From positions 558,001-622,000 of the forward strand of contig OW818648.1 of NCBI GenBank assembly GCA_942492735.1: a stretch of DNA of 64,000 nucleotides, written 5' to 3'. This document shows, piece after piece, positions 37,024 through 45,446 of this stretch. Under the pieces are notes generated by a model, which worked only from the letters and a program-made list of their open reading frames with translations, had not been told where the DNA came from and searched no databases. Position 1 is the first letter of the stretch, and each line of letters opens with the position of its first letter. The stretch is from Sporobacter sp942492735 (lineage in GTDB: Bacteria; Bacillota; Clostridia; Oscillospirales; Oscillospiraceae). A program made the translations under genes and the position numbers.

Positions 37024-37051
37024 TTTACACGACACTATTTTTTGCTATAAT
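37024..37051 (+). promoter_or_regulatory. Promoter of ireB
   Basis: TTTACA at 37024-37029 and TATAAT at 37046-37051 with a 16-base spacer, about 45 bases before the GTG start's ribosome-binding site. Confidence 0.7.
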
Positions 37052-37102
37052 GGAATTATCAACATCGTACCCAAAACCATAAAGTACGGGGAGGGCTCAC
37101 AC

Positions 37103-37345
37103 GTGGATGGATATACCAGAAAATTTGATGTCGTATCGAGCAGGACCGAAACGCGAGAAATTCTCTCCTCGGTCTACGAATCGCTGCGTCTTAAAGGCTA
37201 CAACCCGGTAAACCAGATTGTTGGGTATATTTTATCTGAAGACCCTACCTATATAACGAATTATAATAACGCGCGCAGCCTCATTTGTCGGCTTGACAGG
37301 GACGAGCTTCTGCAGGAGCTTGTTAAATACTACCTCGAAAAGTAA
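37103..37345 (+). CDS. ireB: IreB-family regulatory phosphoprotein (UPF0297/DUF965)
   Basis: 80 residues from GTG 37103, with GGGGAGGG upstream. The family pattern is clear: TRKFD, EILSSVYESLRLKGYNPVNQIVGY, LSEDPTYITNYNNARSLI and LLQELVKYYL. In Enterococcus IreB is phosphorylated by the Ser/Thr kinase IreK (PASTA kinase) and tunes cephalosporin tolerance; Clostridia usually place it before ruvX and alaS, but neither is here. It has its own promoter and terminator. Confidence 0.92.
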   Translation: MDGYTRKFDVVSSRTETREILSSVYESLRLKGYNPVNQIVGYILSEDPTYITNYNNARSLICRLDRDELLQELVKYYLEK

Positions 37346-37374
37346 AATCTGGGTGTCTTTTAATCATAATATTT

Positions 37375-37418
37375 TGACAGCCGCAGCACATGATATTGTG
37401 CGGGCTGTCTGTTTTTTT
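37375..37418 (+). terminator. Terminator after ireB
   Basis: A stem of GACAGCCGCAGCACA against TGTGCGGGCTGTC with a bulge, then TGTTTTTTT, 30 bases past the ireB stop. Confidence 0.85.
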
Positions 37419-37529
37419 CCCCTTATATTGATATAATGCCATATACAGGCAATTTTGTTAAATCCGTATGCATGCGACCTTCAACGAGTGAATATTTTGT
37501 ATGATTTGACTGTTAATTCCATATTTCTG

Positions 37530-37558
37530 TTGACAGCAGGGAAACAATGTGTTACAAT
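37530..37558 (+). promoter_or_regulatory. Consensus promoter of the 100-residue protein gene
   Basis: A perfect TTGACA (37530-37535) and TACAAT (37553-37558) with a 17-base spacer, 39 bases before the next start codon. This near-consensus site predicts high expression. Confidence 0.75.
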
Positions 37559-37596
37559 TTCGTTACAATACGAGCAATAAGAATAAGAGGTAAAAT

Positions 37597-37899
37597 ATGT
37601 CCACAGTCGTTACTGAAACAATCAATGCACTTGAATATAAAGGTCATCCACTCAGAAGAAAGGATAACTTCATTTATTACGGCAGTATGGCGGAAAAATA
37701 TATCGTCATGCTCCAGGTTGCAGAAACAAAAAAAGTCAAAGATATGGATGTGGCGACGAAGGTCGTCGTACAGCTGCAGCTGACAGACCCGAATCTCAAA
37801 TCACGCGATAGAGTTGTTAAAAAGAGCGATAAAAACAGTTTATACGCGGCAATTGATGTCGCAGCCGTCTGGCTCGATCGGGCACTGAACTCAAAATAG
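37597..37899 (+). CDS. Small conserved-looking protein of unknown function
   Basis: 100 residues with ATG 37597 preceded by AAGAGG. The first half is mixed and contains LEYKGHPLRRKDNFIYYG; the second has VVVQLQLTDPN and ends in an amphipathic helix (AAIDVAAVWLDRAL). No signal peptide or membrane helix, so it is probably cytoplasmic. A near-consensus promoter drives it, and the NlpC/P60 gene follows 23 bases later, suggesting a shared transcript and possibly a cell-wall or growth link. I do not recognise the family. Confidence 0.75.
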   Translation: MSTVVTETINALEYKGHPLRRKDNFIYYGSMAEKYIVMLQVAETKKVKDMDVATKVVVQLQLTDPNLKSRDRVVKKSDKNSLYAAIDVAAVWLDRALNSK

Positions 37900-37922
37900 T
37901 CAAACGGGAAAGGTGTGAGACA

Positions 37923-38900
37923 ATGAGATTTGTACGGAAATTTTCGATTTTTCTTGTCATATTTACTTTTTGCTCCTCCATGCTGTACATAACAGCCGAA
38001 GCCGGCAGCCTTGCATACGGCGCCGCTACCGTCCAGGCCTCTTCTCTCAACATTCGCTCTGGTCCCGACACGGCCAGTTCTATTACATTAACGGTTAACC
38101 ATGATGAAATTATTGTGATACTCGAACAGACGAATAAAGATTGGTATCATGTCAACTATCATGGTATAGATGGATACGTTGCTTCAATGTATCTCACAAA
38201 TGTTGTCACAGCCGAGAACTTTAACGCTACCGGAAAAATAATCGGTGACGATGTTTTTATGCGCAGCACACCGTCAACCTCCGCCAGTCAGCTCGGCAGC
38301 TGCGACGCCGACACAATAGTCAAAATCATCGGCATTAACAATGGGTGGTATAAAGTGAAATTCGGCGGCGATACAGGCTATGTCCGCTCGGATTTCATAG
38401 CAATCATCGCAGACAGCACAACAACTAAATCTGCGTCTCCGACTGGTTTGGCCGGCGCGACAGATAATGTTCAGGATGTTACCGACGACGTCAATGCCGC
38501 ACAGCTCACCGCTGAGCAGCTCTCTTTGCGGCAGCAGCTGATTGATTACGCGCTTGATTATGTTGGTTATGACTACGTCTACGGCGGTATGTCGCCTGCC
38601 AGTGGCTTTGACTGCTCCGGCTTCGTTTCTTACATTTTTAAACACTTCGGGTATGAGGTAACAAGAACGGCGTCAAGTCAGTTTTCACAGGACGGTACAG
38701 GAATTATCAAGTCGGAGCTGATACCCGGTGATCTGGTATTCTTCTCATCAAACGGTGGATACAGCGTCACGCATGTCGGCATCTACATAGGCGATAACCA
38801 GTTCGTTCACGCGTCGTCACCGAAAATCGGCGTCGTCATATCGAGGCTTGACAGTAATTACTATATGAACGTCTGGTACGGAGCCAAACGCCTCCTGTAG
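37923..38900 (+). CDS. Secreted NlpC/P60 endopeptidase with two SH3b domains
   Basis: 325 residues. A signal peptide (residues 1-28, FSIFLVIFTFCSSMLYITAEA) precedes two bacterial SH3 domains (about 35-95 and 103-160, each with LNIRSGPD or VFMRSTPS and a GYV end), which bind the cell wall. A linker leads to an NlpC/P60 domain (about 200-325) with the catalytic Cys in GFDCSGF near 231, His in VTHVGIYIG near 284 and a third polar residue in FVHASSPK near 295. Such enzymes cut D-Glu to diamino acid bonds in peptidoglycan during growth or division. It ends at a strong terminator. Confidence 0.92.
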   Translation: MRFVRKFSIFLVIFTFCSSMLYITAEAGSLAYGAATVQASSLNIRSGPDTASSITLTVNHDEIIVILEQTNKDWYHVNYHGIDGYVASMYLTNVVTAENFNATGKIIGDDVFMRSTPSTSASQLGSCDADTIVKIIGINNGWYKVKFGGDTGYVRSDFIAIIADSTTTKSASPTGLAGATDNVQDVTDDVNAAQLTAEQLSLRQQLIDYALDYVGYDYVYGGMSPASGFDCSGFVSYIFKHFGYEVTRTASSQFSQDGTGIIKSELIPGDLVFFSSNGGYSVTHVGIYIGDNQFVHASSPKIGVVISRLDSNYYMNVWYGAKRLL

Positions 38901-38917
38901 TAAAAAATAAAAATAAC

Positions 38918-38954
38918 AAAAAGTGGTGTATACAAGAGTATACACCACTTTTTT
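38918..38954 (+). terminator. Bidirectional terminator between the NlpC/P60 and acpP genes
   Basis: A perfect 16-bp stem (AAAAAGTGGTGTATAC with GTATACACCACTTTTT) flanked by A and T runs, between convergent genes. Confidence 0.9.
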
Positions 38955-38970
38955 AGTTCCGTTTTGTATC

Positions 38971-39210
38971 TTAGCCGTTCTTATCGAGGATGTTTTCAAT
39001 AAACGCTGTTATTTCACCAACGGTCTTATAAGTATATATGGATTCATCAGTAATGACGATACCGAATTCTTCCTCCAGCATCATAATCATTTCGACGAGA
39101 TCGAGAGAATCGGCACCGAGGTCGCCAACGACATCGGTGTCTTCATTTATTTTGCTGATGTCAATTTCAAATTGCGAAGCCAAAAGTTCCCTAACTTTAT
39201 CATATACCAT
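38971..39210 (-). CDS. acpP: Acyl carrier protein
   Basis: 79 residues, acidic, with GADSLDLVEM near residue 36, where the Ser carries phosphopantetheine. It shuttles acyl chains in fatty acid synthesis. ATG 39210 follows GAGGAG. The gene comes 28 bases after jag in the same direction, so it may belong to the rpmH-jag operon; in most Clostridia acpP sits with plsX or fab genes, making this position uncommon. A single-use ACP for another pathway is possible but the sequence looks like the housekeeping form. Confidence 0.93.
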   Translation of the reverse strand: MVYDKVRELLASQFEIDISKINEDTDVVGDLGADSLDLVEMIMMLEEEFGIVITDESIYTYKTVGEITAFIENILDKNG

Positions 39211-39237
39211 TATTGATGTTCTCCTCTTCTATATGTC

Positions 39238-39909
39238 TCAGTGCCATTCCCTATCGGCCGGTGCTGCTGTCGTTGTTCCGCCTTTTCGCTCATACGCGAC
39301 GACGATGCGGCGGTTTGGTTCAGTACCGATTGAATAGGTCGTGATATTTTCCGTCTCCTGCAGCGCTGTGTGGATGATATGGCGTTCATAAGAGTTCATC
39401 GGCTCAAGCGTCATGTTTCTTCTGTATTTAACAACCTTGGAGGCAACCTTCTCGGCGAGGTGCTCGAGCGCTTCATTTCGCCGTTCCCTGTAATTCTCCG
39501 TATCAATATTAATACGGACACGCCCTGCTGCCCCGCTGTTGATGACGTAATTCGTCAGATGCTGAATGGCATCGAGCGTCTCACCACGCCGTCCGATCAG
39601 GACGCCTGGATCTTCACCCGTCAGGTTAACGGATATCATACCGTCCTTTTCAGATATTTCAGGTTTCGCTTTAACGTCCATACGCATAAAAAGGCCAGTT
39701 AAAAAGTTTTGTATACGCTCAGCATGTGACACATCACATTCATATGTCACCTTGACGATAGCGGGTGAACTCTTTAGGCCGAGAAAACCAGATTTCGCGC
39801 GTTCGATGATCTCCACCGAGACCTCGTCTCTCATGAGGCCCAGTTGATCCAGTGCTGACTGGACGGCTTCATCTTCACTTTTTCCGGATACTTCAATTGA
39901 TTTCAACAT
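39238..39909 (-). CDS. jag: Jag/KhpB, SpoIIIJ-associated RNA-binding protein
   Basis: 223 residues: a Jag N-terminal domain (about 1-52, with KSGFLGLKSSPAIVKV), a KH domain (about 75-150, with LIGRRGETLDAIQHL, the GxxG loop) and an R3H domain (about 155-215, with LEPMNSYERHIIHTAL). It binds RNA and affects cell division and elongation in Gram-positive bacteria, and is always found behind yidC/spoIIIJ. ATG 39909 has AAGGAG upstream. The C-terminal Thr/Ala-rich tail is short. Confidence 0.94.
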   Translation of the reverse strand: MLKSIEVSGKSEDEAVQSALDQLGLMRDEVSVEIIERAKSGFLGLKSSPAIVKVTYECDVSHAERIQNFLTGLFMRMDVKAKPEISEKDGMISVNLTGEDPGVLIGRRGETLDAIQHLTNYVINSGAAGRVRINIDTENYRERRNEALEHLAEKVASKVVKYRRNMTLEPMNSYERHIIHTALQETENITTYSIGTEPNRRIVVAYERKGGTTTAAPADREWH

Positions 39910-40016
39910 CCCGGTCGTCTCCTTTTCGTTGAGGGAAGCCGATGGCTTCGTCTCAAATCAAATTAAAACATTCACGCCTCAAAATGCATGCGGTAATAAG
40001 CATGTTTCACTGCCGG

Positions 40017-41321
40017 TTACTTATTCTCTTCATCCGTATCGGTTTCGTCCTGTGTGCCTTCTTCGTCTTCGAAGTTAATGGAATACTGATCCGGATCGAT
40101 GTCGCCGTCGACCTGCTCGGATGCTTCGGCCTCAAGGTCAGTAGAATCCTGCGCAGGCGCTTCATCATCAGAGAACCGTGTCGGGTCGTATGCCCGCCCT
40201 CTGGCGAAACGGCGTGTACCGCTGCGGCTCTGGTCTTCTTGTTCCTCTGCAGTCGGGGTATGCTTCTTCTCCCATTCGGCTGCTTTCTCAAGCTGCTCCT
40301 GCCGTTCGGTTTTCAGCTGCTTTTTCTTGGACGTATTCGGATTGACCTCTGTCTTGTTTTCCAGCTTTTTACGTTCGGTTTCAATACGCTTTGCTTCAAG
40401 CTCCGCTTCCTTGATGCGCAGCTGCTCGAGTTTTATCGCATCTTCGGCATCCATAATCTTCGTGTAATGCTTTGTTAGAATAATATCCTGGATCATCGCA
40501 AACAGCGTACTGGCAATAATATATACACCGATAGCACCCGGCATGATGAACGCAAAGTAGACCGACATGAGTGGCATCAGCATCATCATAGTTTTTGACG
40601 AAGACTGCTGCTGCGCGTTACCCGGGTTCATCTGCATGCTAATTTTAGAGGAGAAATATGCCAGAATACCGGAGGCAAACGGCAACAGGAACAGCAAAAG
40701 TCCCGGCAGCCAGATAGCAGAATTGCTCCAGTCGGTCGTCCACAAAAAAGTAAACTGAGGTTTTTCGCCGAGTGGCATACCAAAGAAGTTATAATCTATC
40801 TGTCTGATATTTTCATTGAGCTGATGAAACGCGTTGAAATTTTCTGGCTTTGATATAAACTCAGCCCATTTGATCTGCCAATACGTCGTTTTATCGATTG
40901 ACTGACCGAGTTTTTCCATCAGACTATATATCGCGCCGCCCTGGTCTAGCAACGCTTTTGGCACATTCATCATGATGGTGATCGGGTTGCTGATGGCCTG
41001 GAAGAGGGCAAGAATGATCGGGAGCGGGAGCATGGACCAGAGGCAGCCCGACATCGGATTGATTTTTTCTTCCTTATAAAGCTTTTGTGTCTCTTCGTTT
41101 AATTTCTGCTTGTTCGCCCCGTGTTTTTTCTCGAGTTCCTTCAGCTTTGGCTGCAGACGGCTTGTCCGCATCATGCTCTTCTTTGATTTCATCTGGAACG
41201 GCAGAAGAATAGCCTTGACGACGAGCGCGAAAAGGATAACAGCAAGACCATAGTTTTTGGTAAACTCGAAGAGGATCATCATGAGCCAACCAAACGGTTT
41301 TGTTATGAAATCAAAGTTCAT
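40017..41321 (-). CDS. yidC: Membrane protein insertase YidC/SpoIIIJ
   Basis: 434 residues. The core (about 1-290) has five membrane helices with the conserved cytoplasmic coiled loop (MKSKKSMMRTSRLQPKLKELEKK) and NPMSGCLWSMLPLPI. There is no lipoprotein signal, unlike Bacillus SpoIIIJ. From about 295 a highly charged tail of 140 residues runs on, first Lys/Glu-rich coiled coil and then acidic (ends DEEGTQDETD-TDEENK). Long charged tails occur in some Firmicute YidC proteins and can bind ribosomes, although this one turns strongly acidic. ATG 41321 has GGAG upstream. It is in the standard cluster after rpmH, rnpA and yidD. Confidence 0.94.
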   Translation of the reverse strand: MNFDFITKPFGWLMMILFEFTKNYGLAVILFALVVKAILLPFQMKSKKSMMRTSRLQPKLKELEKKHGANKQKLNEETQKLYKEEKINPMSGCLWSMLPLPIILALFQAISNPITIMMNVPKALLDQGGAIYSLMEKLGQSIDKTTYWQIKWAEFISKPENFNAFHQLNENIRQIDYNFFGMPLGEKPQFTFLWTTDWSNSAIWLPGLLLFLLPFASGILAYFSSKISMQMNPGNAQQQSSSKTMMMLMPLMSVYFAFIMPGAIGVYIIASTLFAMIQDIILTKHYTKIMDAEDAIKLEQLRIKEAELEAKRIETERKKLENKTEVNPNTSKKKQLKTERQEQLEKAAEWEKKHTPTAEEQEDQSRSGTRRFARGRAYDPTRFSDDEAPAQDSTDLEAEASEQVDGDIDPDQYSINFEDEEGTQDETDTDEENK

Positions 41322-41421
41322 ACTTTCTCCAATCAGTATAAGACAAAGACCTGTTTTGTAACGACTTGTCTTTGTACGATTTAGCTTGTTGAGATTTATC
41401 TCAGAAAAGATTCATCTCTTT

Positions 41422-41631
41422 TTATGGCACGGGATCATAACCGCCTTTATGGAAAGGGTGGCATTTAAGAATTCTTCTTATAGCCAACCATGCGCCTTTT
41501 AAAGCACCGTGCTTTTCCAGCGCCTCTATAGCGTAAGCCGAACACGTTGGCATGAAACGGCAGCTCGGCGGTGTCAGCGGTGAAATGCTTTTTCTATAGA
41601 ACTTCACAAGCGCGACGAGTATCGTTTTCAT
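41422..41631 (-). CDS. yidD: Membrane protein insertion efficiency factor YidD
   Basis: 69 residues with LVKFYRKSISPLTPPSCRFMPTCS and AIEALEKHGALKGAWLAIRRILKCHPF and HKGGYDPVP at the end, all family hallmarks, including the three conserved Cys. It assists YidC. Its ATG overlaps the end of rnpA by four bases, so translation is coupled. Confidence 0.95.
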   Translation of the reverse strand: MKTILVALVKFYRKSISPLTPPSCRFMPTCSAYAIEALEKHGALKGAWLAIRRILKCHPFHKGGYDPVP

Positions 41632-41972
41632 ACCTTATTACCGAAGAATCCAAGCCTTTTGCATAAGCCTAAAAAATCCGTTTCAAGCTCTTGGTAACAT
41701 GCAACTCTGCTTTTAGCCCGGGCGACAATCACGATATCGTATCCGGGATCAAATTGCGCTTCGTTCAGTCTGTAAATTTCTTTATATCGGCGGCGAATCC
41801 GATTCCGTTGAACGGCTTTACCGATTTTTGTGCTGACCGTCAACCCGAGTTTATTAAGGGGACTCTTGTTTTTCCTGCAATAGACGACGGCATATTGTGA
41901 AGCGGCGCTTTTACCTTTTGAATAGAGCCGCCTGAACTCATAATTGTTTTTTAAGGTTGTTGAAAACCTCAA
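41628..41972 (-). CDS. rnpA: Ribonuclease P protein component
   Basis: 114 residues. LRFSTTLKNNYEFRRLYSKG at the N-terminus and RNRIRRRYKEIYR near residue 60 (the RNR motif binding P RNA) are standard. The TTG at 41972 is preferred: it gives the usual family beginning and lies 8-9 bases after AAGGAG. The only upstream start, GTG 41981, would touch the ribosome-binding site. It helps RNase P mature tRNA 5' ends. It sits between rpmH and yidD as in most bacteria. Confidence 0.92.
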   Translation of the reverse strand: MRFSTTLKNNYEFRRLYSKGKSAASQYAVVYCRKNKSPLNKLGLTVSTKIGKAVQRNRIRRRYKEIYRLNEAQFDPGYDIVIVARAKSRVACYQELETDFLGLCKRLGFFGNKV

Positions 41973-41998
41973 TGGGTGCACTCCTTACCAAACAGCCA

Positions 41999-42019
41999 TA
42001 GGGCGGGTATCCCGCCCTA
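41999..42019 (-). terminator. Hairpin between rpmH and rnpA
   Basis: TAGGGCGGG and CCCGCCCTA pair around a short loop, followed on the minus strand by no clear T run. It may be a processing or attenuation hairpin that tunes the ratio of L34 to RnpA. Confidence 0.5.
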
Positions 42020-42048
42020 AAATATCAGTTTTTTCTCTGCTCGTCGCA

Positions 42049-42189
42049 TTATGCAGAGATTTTTTCTCTGCCCTTTGCGCGGCGGCGGGCGAGAACCTTA
42101 CGGCCGTTTTTCGTTGACATTCTCTCACGGAATCCGTGCACTTTTGCGCGATGGTTCTTTTTGGGTTGATAAGTTCTAAACGTTGACAT
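42049..42189 (-). CDS. rpmH: 50S ribosomal protein L34
   Basis: 46 residues, too short for most ORF lists. The translation begins MSTFRTYQPKKNHRAKVHGF and continues RERMSTKNGRKVLARRRAKGR, which is L34. ATG 42189 follows AAGGAGGT. The gene heads the rnpA-yidD-yidC-jag cluster. A dnaA gene normally lies divergently upstream, but here a U32 protease is found instead. Confidence 0.96.
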   Translation of the reverse strand: MSTFRTYQPKKNHRAKVHGFRERMSTKNGRKVLARRRAKGREKISA

Positions 42190-42384
42190 AGAGGCACCTC
42201 CTTAGTTCTTACTATAACGGAAACAACAAATGTGCGTTAGCCCGTTCATATTTGCAGTCCGGCTCCCTGTTATGTCCATGAAGGACAACAGTATAATCAT
42301 TGCACAAACATACATCGTGCAATACACAACACGGCAATTTTGCCGATGCAGTCAAATAGAGCAAAATGCTTCGCGCGGAAGTAC

Positions 42385-42414
42385 ATTATATATTATCCCG
42401 CCCAACTGTGTCAA
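42385..42414 (-). promoter_or_regulatory. Likely promoter of the rpmH operon
   Basis: On the minus strand TTGACA (42414-42409) and TATAAT (42390-42385) are consensus hexamers with an 18-base spacer. The implied leader before rpmH is about 190 bases long; no regulatory RNA structure was identified in it. Confidence 0.65.
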
Positions 42415-42457
42415 TAACAAATAAACGTGACATTTTGAAGGGATGACATCCTTAATT

Positions 42458-43723
42458 TTACTTCATTTTTCTCAAAACTGAATATTTAGCCGATTTGACA
42501 GGAAGCTTCATCTTTAATTCCATCATCGGGTGAGGCGTAGACTCTATTTCCACTCCCTCGCCGTTTCGGATATCAGAAGCAATAAACTTAACCGGCTCAT
42601 CATATGGCGTCAGAAGCTCCAGCGTATCACCTCTGTAAAACTTATTCCGCTGCGTTAATACCGCGTTGCCTGAATCATCACAGCTTTCAACAACGGCAAC
42701 CACATTACAGTCGGCAAAATACATGGCGTCCTTATAATACTGTCCCGGGCCTTCAGCGCCGAAATAAAAACCGGTCGAGTACTCCCTGTGGCTCACTTTG
42801 TTGACCTCGTCGCGCCACACGGGTGACAGCGGCGTGCCGTTTACGGCTGCGTCCAAAGCGTGTCTGTAGGCGTTTGTGACAACAGCGGCATAATATGATG
42901 ACTTCATACGCCCTTCAATCTTAAAGCTGTTAATCCCGGCGGTCATGAGCGCAGGAATATGCTCGATCATGCACAGATCACGTGAATTCATGATAAACGT
43001 CCCGCCGTCCTCTGTGATTTCCATCAGCTCCCCGGAGCGGTTTTCCTCCACGAGATGGTACTTCCAGCGGCACGGCTGGGCACATGCGCCATTATTGGCG
43101 TCACGCCCTGTCATATAGCTGGATAAAAGACAGCGACCTGAAAAAGAAACGCACATACTGCCGTGAACAAAAGCTTCGAGCTCGAGTTCCTGCGGTGTGT
43201 TCTCTCTGATCTGGCAAATGTCGTCAAGCGTTAATTCGCGGGCAAGCACGATACGTGAAGCCCCCATATCGTAAAAGGCATTTGCACTTTCAAAATTAGC
43301 GATACCGGCTTGTGTGCTGGCGTGGAGCTGCAGCTTCGGCGCGTATTTTTTGGCCAGCGCAAATGCCCCGAGGTCGGAGATAATGACGGCATCGGCACCG
43401 ATTTCCTGCAAGCTCTCCAGAAATGGCGGGAGCGCGCGCACGTCCTCGTTGCGCATGACGGTATTGCATGTCACATAGACCGGAACGCCGCGTTCATGAC
43501 AGAGCGTTATGGCTTCTTTCATTTCCGCATCGGTAAAGTTACCGGCTGCGGCCCTCATGCCGAAACGTGTCCCAGCGAGATAGACTGCGTCTGCACCGTA
43601 TGTGAGCGCCATGATGAGCCGCTCCATATCTCCTGCCGGGGACAGAAGTTCCGGAAGGCGGCCAGGTTTAACCTGAGGCAGATCGGTTTCAGCTCCCGCC
43701 GCCTTTTTATCCGCCATACTCAT
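42458..43723 (-). CDS. Peptidase U32 family protein (tRNA/rRNA hydroxylation type)
   Basis: About 421 residues from ATG 43723 (an ATG six bases later is equally possible). PELLSPAGDMERLIMALTYGADAVYLAG opens the family, and EAFVHGSMCVSFSGRCLLSSY near residue 190 is the U32 signature with Cys residues; a second Cys pair follows in GACAQPCRW. Related proteins (TrhP, RlhA, UbiU/V) hydroxylate RNA or ubiquinone precursors using Fe-S clusters and prephenate-derived donors; peptidase activity is doubtful. It overlaps the end of mltG by 17 bases, so the two are translationally coupled. Confidence 0.9.
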   Translation of the reverse strand: MSMADKKAAGAETDLPQVKPGRLPELLSPAGDMERLIMALTYGADAVYLAGTRFGMRAAAGNFTDAEMKEAITLCHERGVPVYVTCNTVMRNEDVRALPPFLESLQEIGADAVIISDLGAFALAKKYAPKLQLHASTQAGIANFESANAFYDMGASRIVLARELTLDDICQIRENTPQELELEAFVHGSMCVSFSGRCLLSSYMTGRDANNGACAQPCRWKYHLVEENRSGELMEITEDGGTFIMNSRDLCMIEHIPALMTAGINSFKIEGRMKSSYYAAVVTNAYRHALDAAVNGTPLSPVWRDEVNKVSHREYSTGFYFGAEGPGQYYKDAMYFADCNVVAVVESCDDSGNAVLTQRNKFYRGDTLELLTPYDEPVKFIASDIRNGEGVEIESTPHPMMELKMKLPVKSAKYSVLRKMK

Positions 43724-45095
43724 CACTGTGAACAAACGCTTGTTGAGAATCGAAATCCTTGAAGAAATTATGCGTACCGCTCTTGTTGAGCGCGTAGTAG
43801 TAGTATTTCGTGGTCTGCGGGTACAGCGCCGCTCTGATGGAGTTTATGCCGGGATTTGATATTGGGCCGGCCGGCAAACCTTCGACCATATACGTGTTGT
43901 AGGGACTGTCAACGTCGGTTGAGAACGCCTCACCGGTTTCAGCAATGGCATACCAGATCGTTGCATCGATCTGCAGCTTCTTTAGGCTTTTACTATTCAG
44001 CCGGTTATAAATAACGGAGGAGATCAGGTCGCGGTCGGAATCGGCACCGGCTTCTCTCTCGATCATCGCAGCGATGGAAACGATATCGCGAATCGAATAA
44101 CCCAATTCTTGGGCACGCGTGATATACTCGGCTTTGAATTTCGCCTTGAAGTTATCGAGCAATTTGGAAAGAGCGCGTATCGGCGTGTCCCCGACGTAAA
44201 ACGTATAGGTGTCCGGGAACAAGTAGCCCTCCAGACGGTACTTATCGCCCAACGTGCCCGAATCGAGGAAATCGTATTTGAAGTCGTAATCTGCCGCAGC
44301 TGCCCACAGCTCTTTCTCCGTGCAGACCTTGTTGGCGTCAAACAGCACGAATATCTCTTTGAGCGTATACCCCTCAGGAATCGTCACATCGATTTCAACG
44401 CGTTTTCCGCTGTGTATATTCATGGCGTTGACGAGTGCGCGGTAGTCATAATTTTTATTGAGTTCATAGGTCCCCGGCGTGATATTTTCTTCCGCTTCTG
44501 AAAAATCGGTGTAGATTTTAAAGAGGAATTCATACTTAATAAGCCCGCTCTTATAGAGGATTTCAGAAACCTCATTCATCGTATAGTCCTCCGGTATGGT
44601 AACCTGGACCTTTTCGTTTTCGTTGCCGAGGCCAAGGACATCCGTCGCGGCCAACCACAGAAGTGACGCCAATAGCAGACAGATGCATATGATGAAAACG
44701 GCATATATGATACCGCCGAGACAGCCGGTTCTTTTCTCACGTCTGGGCTTTAAAGGGCGATTATCTGGCACGTCCCTGTATTCTCCTTCAAAATCAAAAT
44801 TAACACTAAAATCGTCGGCTTTGTCGTTTTTCCCGCCGCCTTTACCGGCTGCCGGTTTATTCGTGCCGGCGTTGCTGGGCGCTGGAATACCGTCAAGCAT
44901 CGCATTATAGTCACGAAAACCTGCTGCATCATCGATATTATCAGGCGGATTCTCCAGAAATTCGTTCGATTTCGACTTGTCCCCAGACTTATCCGCCGGC
45001 TTGTCCGGCTGAGACGGATTTTTCACCATTTGCATCAGTTCTTCGTTATAATCATCTCCGAAGAGCTCTTTCCAATACTCTGTATCGCCATTCAT
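43707..45095 (-). CDS. mltG: Endolytic murein transglycosylase MltG
   Basis: 462 residues. An unusual N-terminal cytoplasmic region of about 120 residues, rich in Asp, Lys and Pro, precedes one membrane helix (about 122-150, GGIIYAVFIICICLLLASL). Outside are a LysM-like part (VQVTIPEDYTMNEVSEIL near 158) and the YceG catalytic domain, with the active Glu in AAMIEREAGADSDRDL near residue 347 and LKKLQIDATIWYA near 375. MltG cuts nascent glycan strands to set their length. ATG 45095 has GGGAGTG upstream. It is the first gene of a pair with the U32 protein. Confidence 0.93.
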   Translation of the reverse strand: MNGDTEYWKELFGDDYNEELMQMVKNPSQPDKPADKSGDKSKSNEFLENPPDNIDDAAGFRDYNAMLDGIPAPSNAGTNKPAAGKGGGKNDKADDFSVNFDFEGEYRDVPDNRPLKPRREKRTGCLGGIIYAVFIICICLLLASLLWLAATDVLGLGNENEKVQVTIPEDYTMNEVSEILYKSGLIKYEFLFKIYTDFSEAEENITPGTYELNKNYDYRALVNAMNIHSGKRVEIDVTIPEGYTLKEIFVLFDANKVCTEKELWAAAADYDFKYDFLDSGTLGDKYRLEGYLFPDTYTFYVGDTPIRALSKLLDNFKAKFKAEYITRAQELGYSIRDIVSIAAMIEREAGADSDRDLISSVIYNRLNSKSLKKLQIDATIWYAIAETGEAFSTDVDSPYNTYMVEGLPAGPISNPGINSIRAALYPQTTKYYYYALNKSGTHNFFKDFDSQQAFVHSDEYGG

Positions 45096-45326
45096 TCAAT
45101 TCACTCCCAATACAAGAACAATTTTAAACCACGTTTAACAATGAGATATTATTTGAAGTAACCCCGACGGCGGGGATTGCATAGAATATCGCAGACGGTG
45201 GCCAACAAAAAAATACCGTTATTCAAAAGATGATATACCCTTATCAGCTTACTGCGCGTGATAAGAGAGGATTCAGATTATATAAGTTATTAAGCCGGCG
45301 CGCAGCGGCAGAATGGAGTTAATAAT

Positions 45327-45446
45327 ATGTTTAATTTTGGAAATAATTCCTGTTGCTGGATCATCATCATCGTTCTCGTCCTTATTTGCTGCTGTGGCGG
45401 CGGTTTCGGCGGCTGCGGATGCAAGGAAGACAACCGCTGCTGCTAA
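45327..45446 (+). CDS. Tiny Cys/Gly-rich membrane peptide (YjcZ-like)
   Basis: 39 residues: a short start, a hydrophobic helix (WIIIIVLVLI), then CCCGGGFGGCGCKEDNRCC, with nine Cys in total. ATG 45327 has GGAG nine bases upstream. Small peptides of this shape are grouped as YjcZ/sporulation-associated proteins in Firmicutes and may sit in the spore or envelope. It is in a plus-strand unit that ends at a hairpin near 45532-45565, between minus-strand mltG and the folate gene. Function unknown. Confidence 0.7.
   Translation: MFNFGNNSCCWIIIIVLVLICCCGGGFGGCGCKEDNRCC

Noticed and set aside
42190..42457. Replication origin upstream of rpmH
   Set aside because: No dnaA gene and no repeated TTATCCACA-type boxes could be found; only a promoter is supported.
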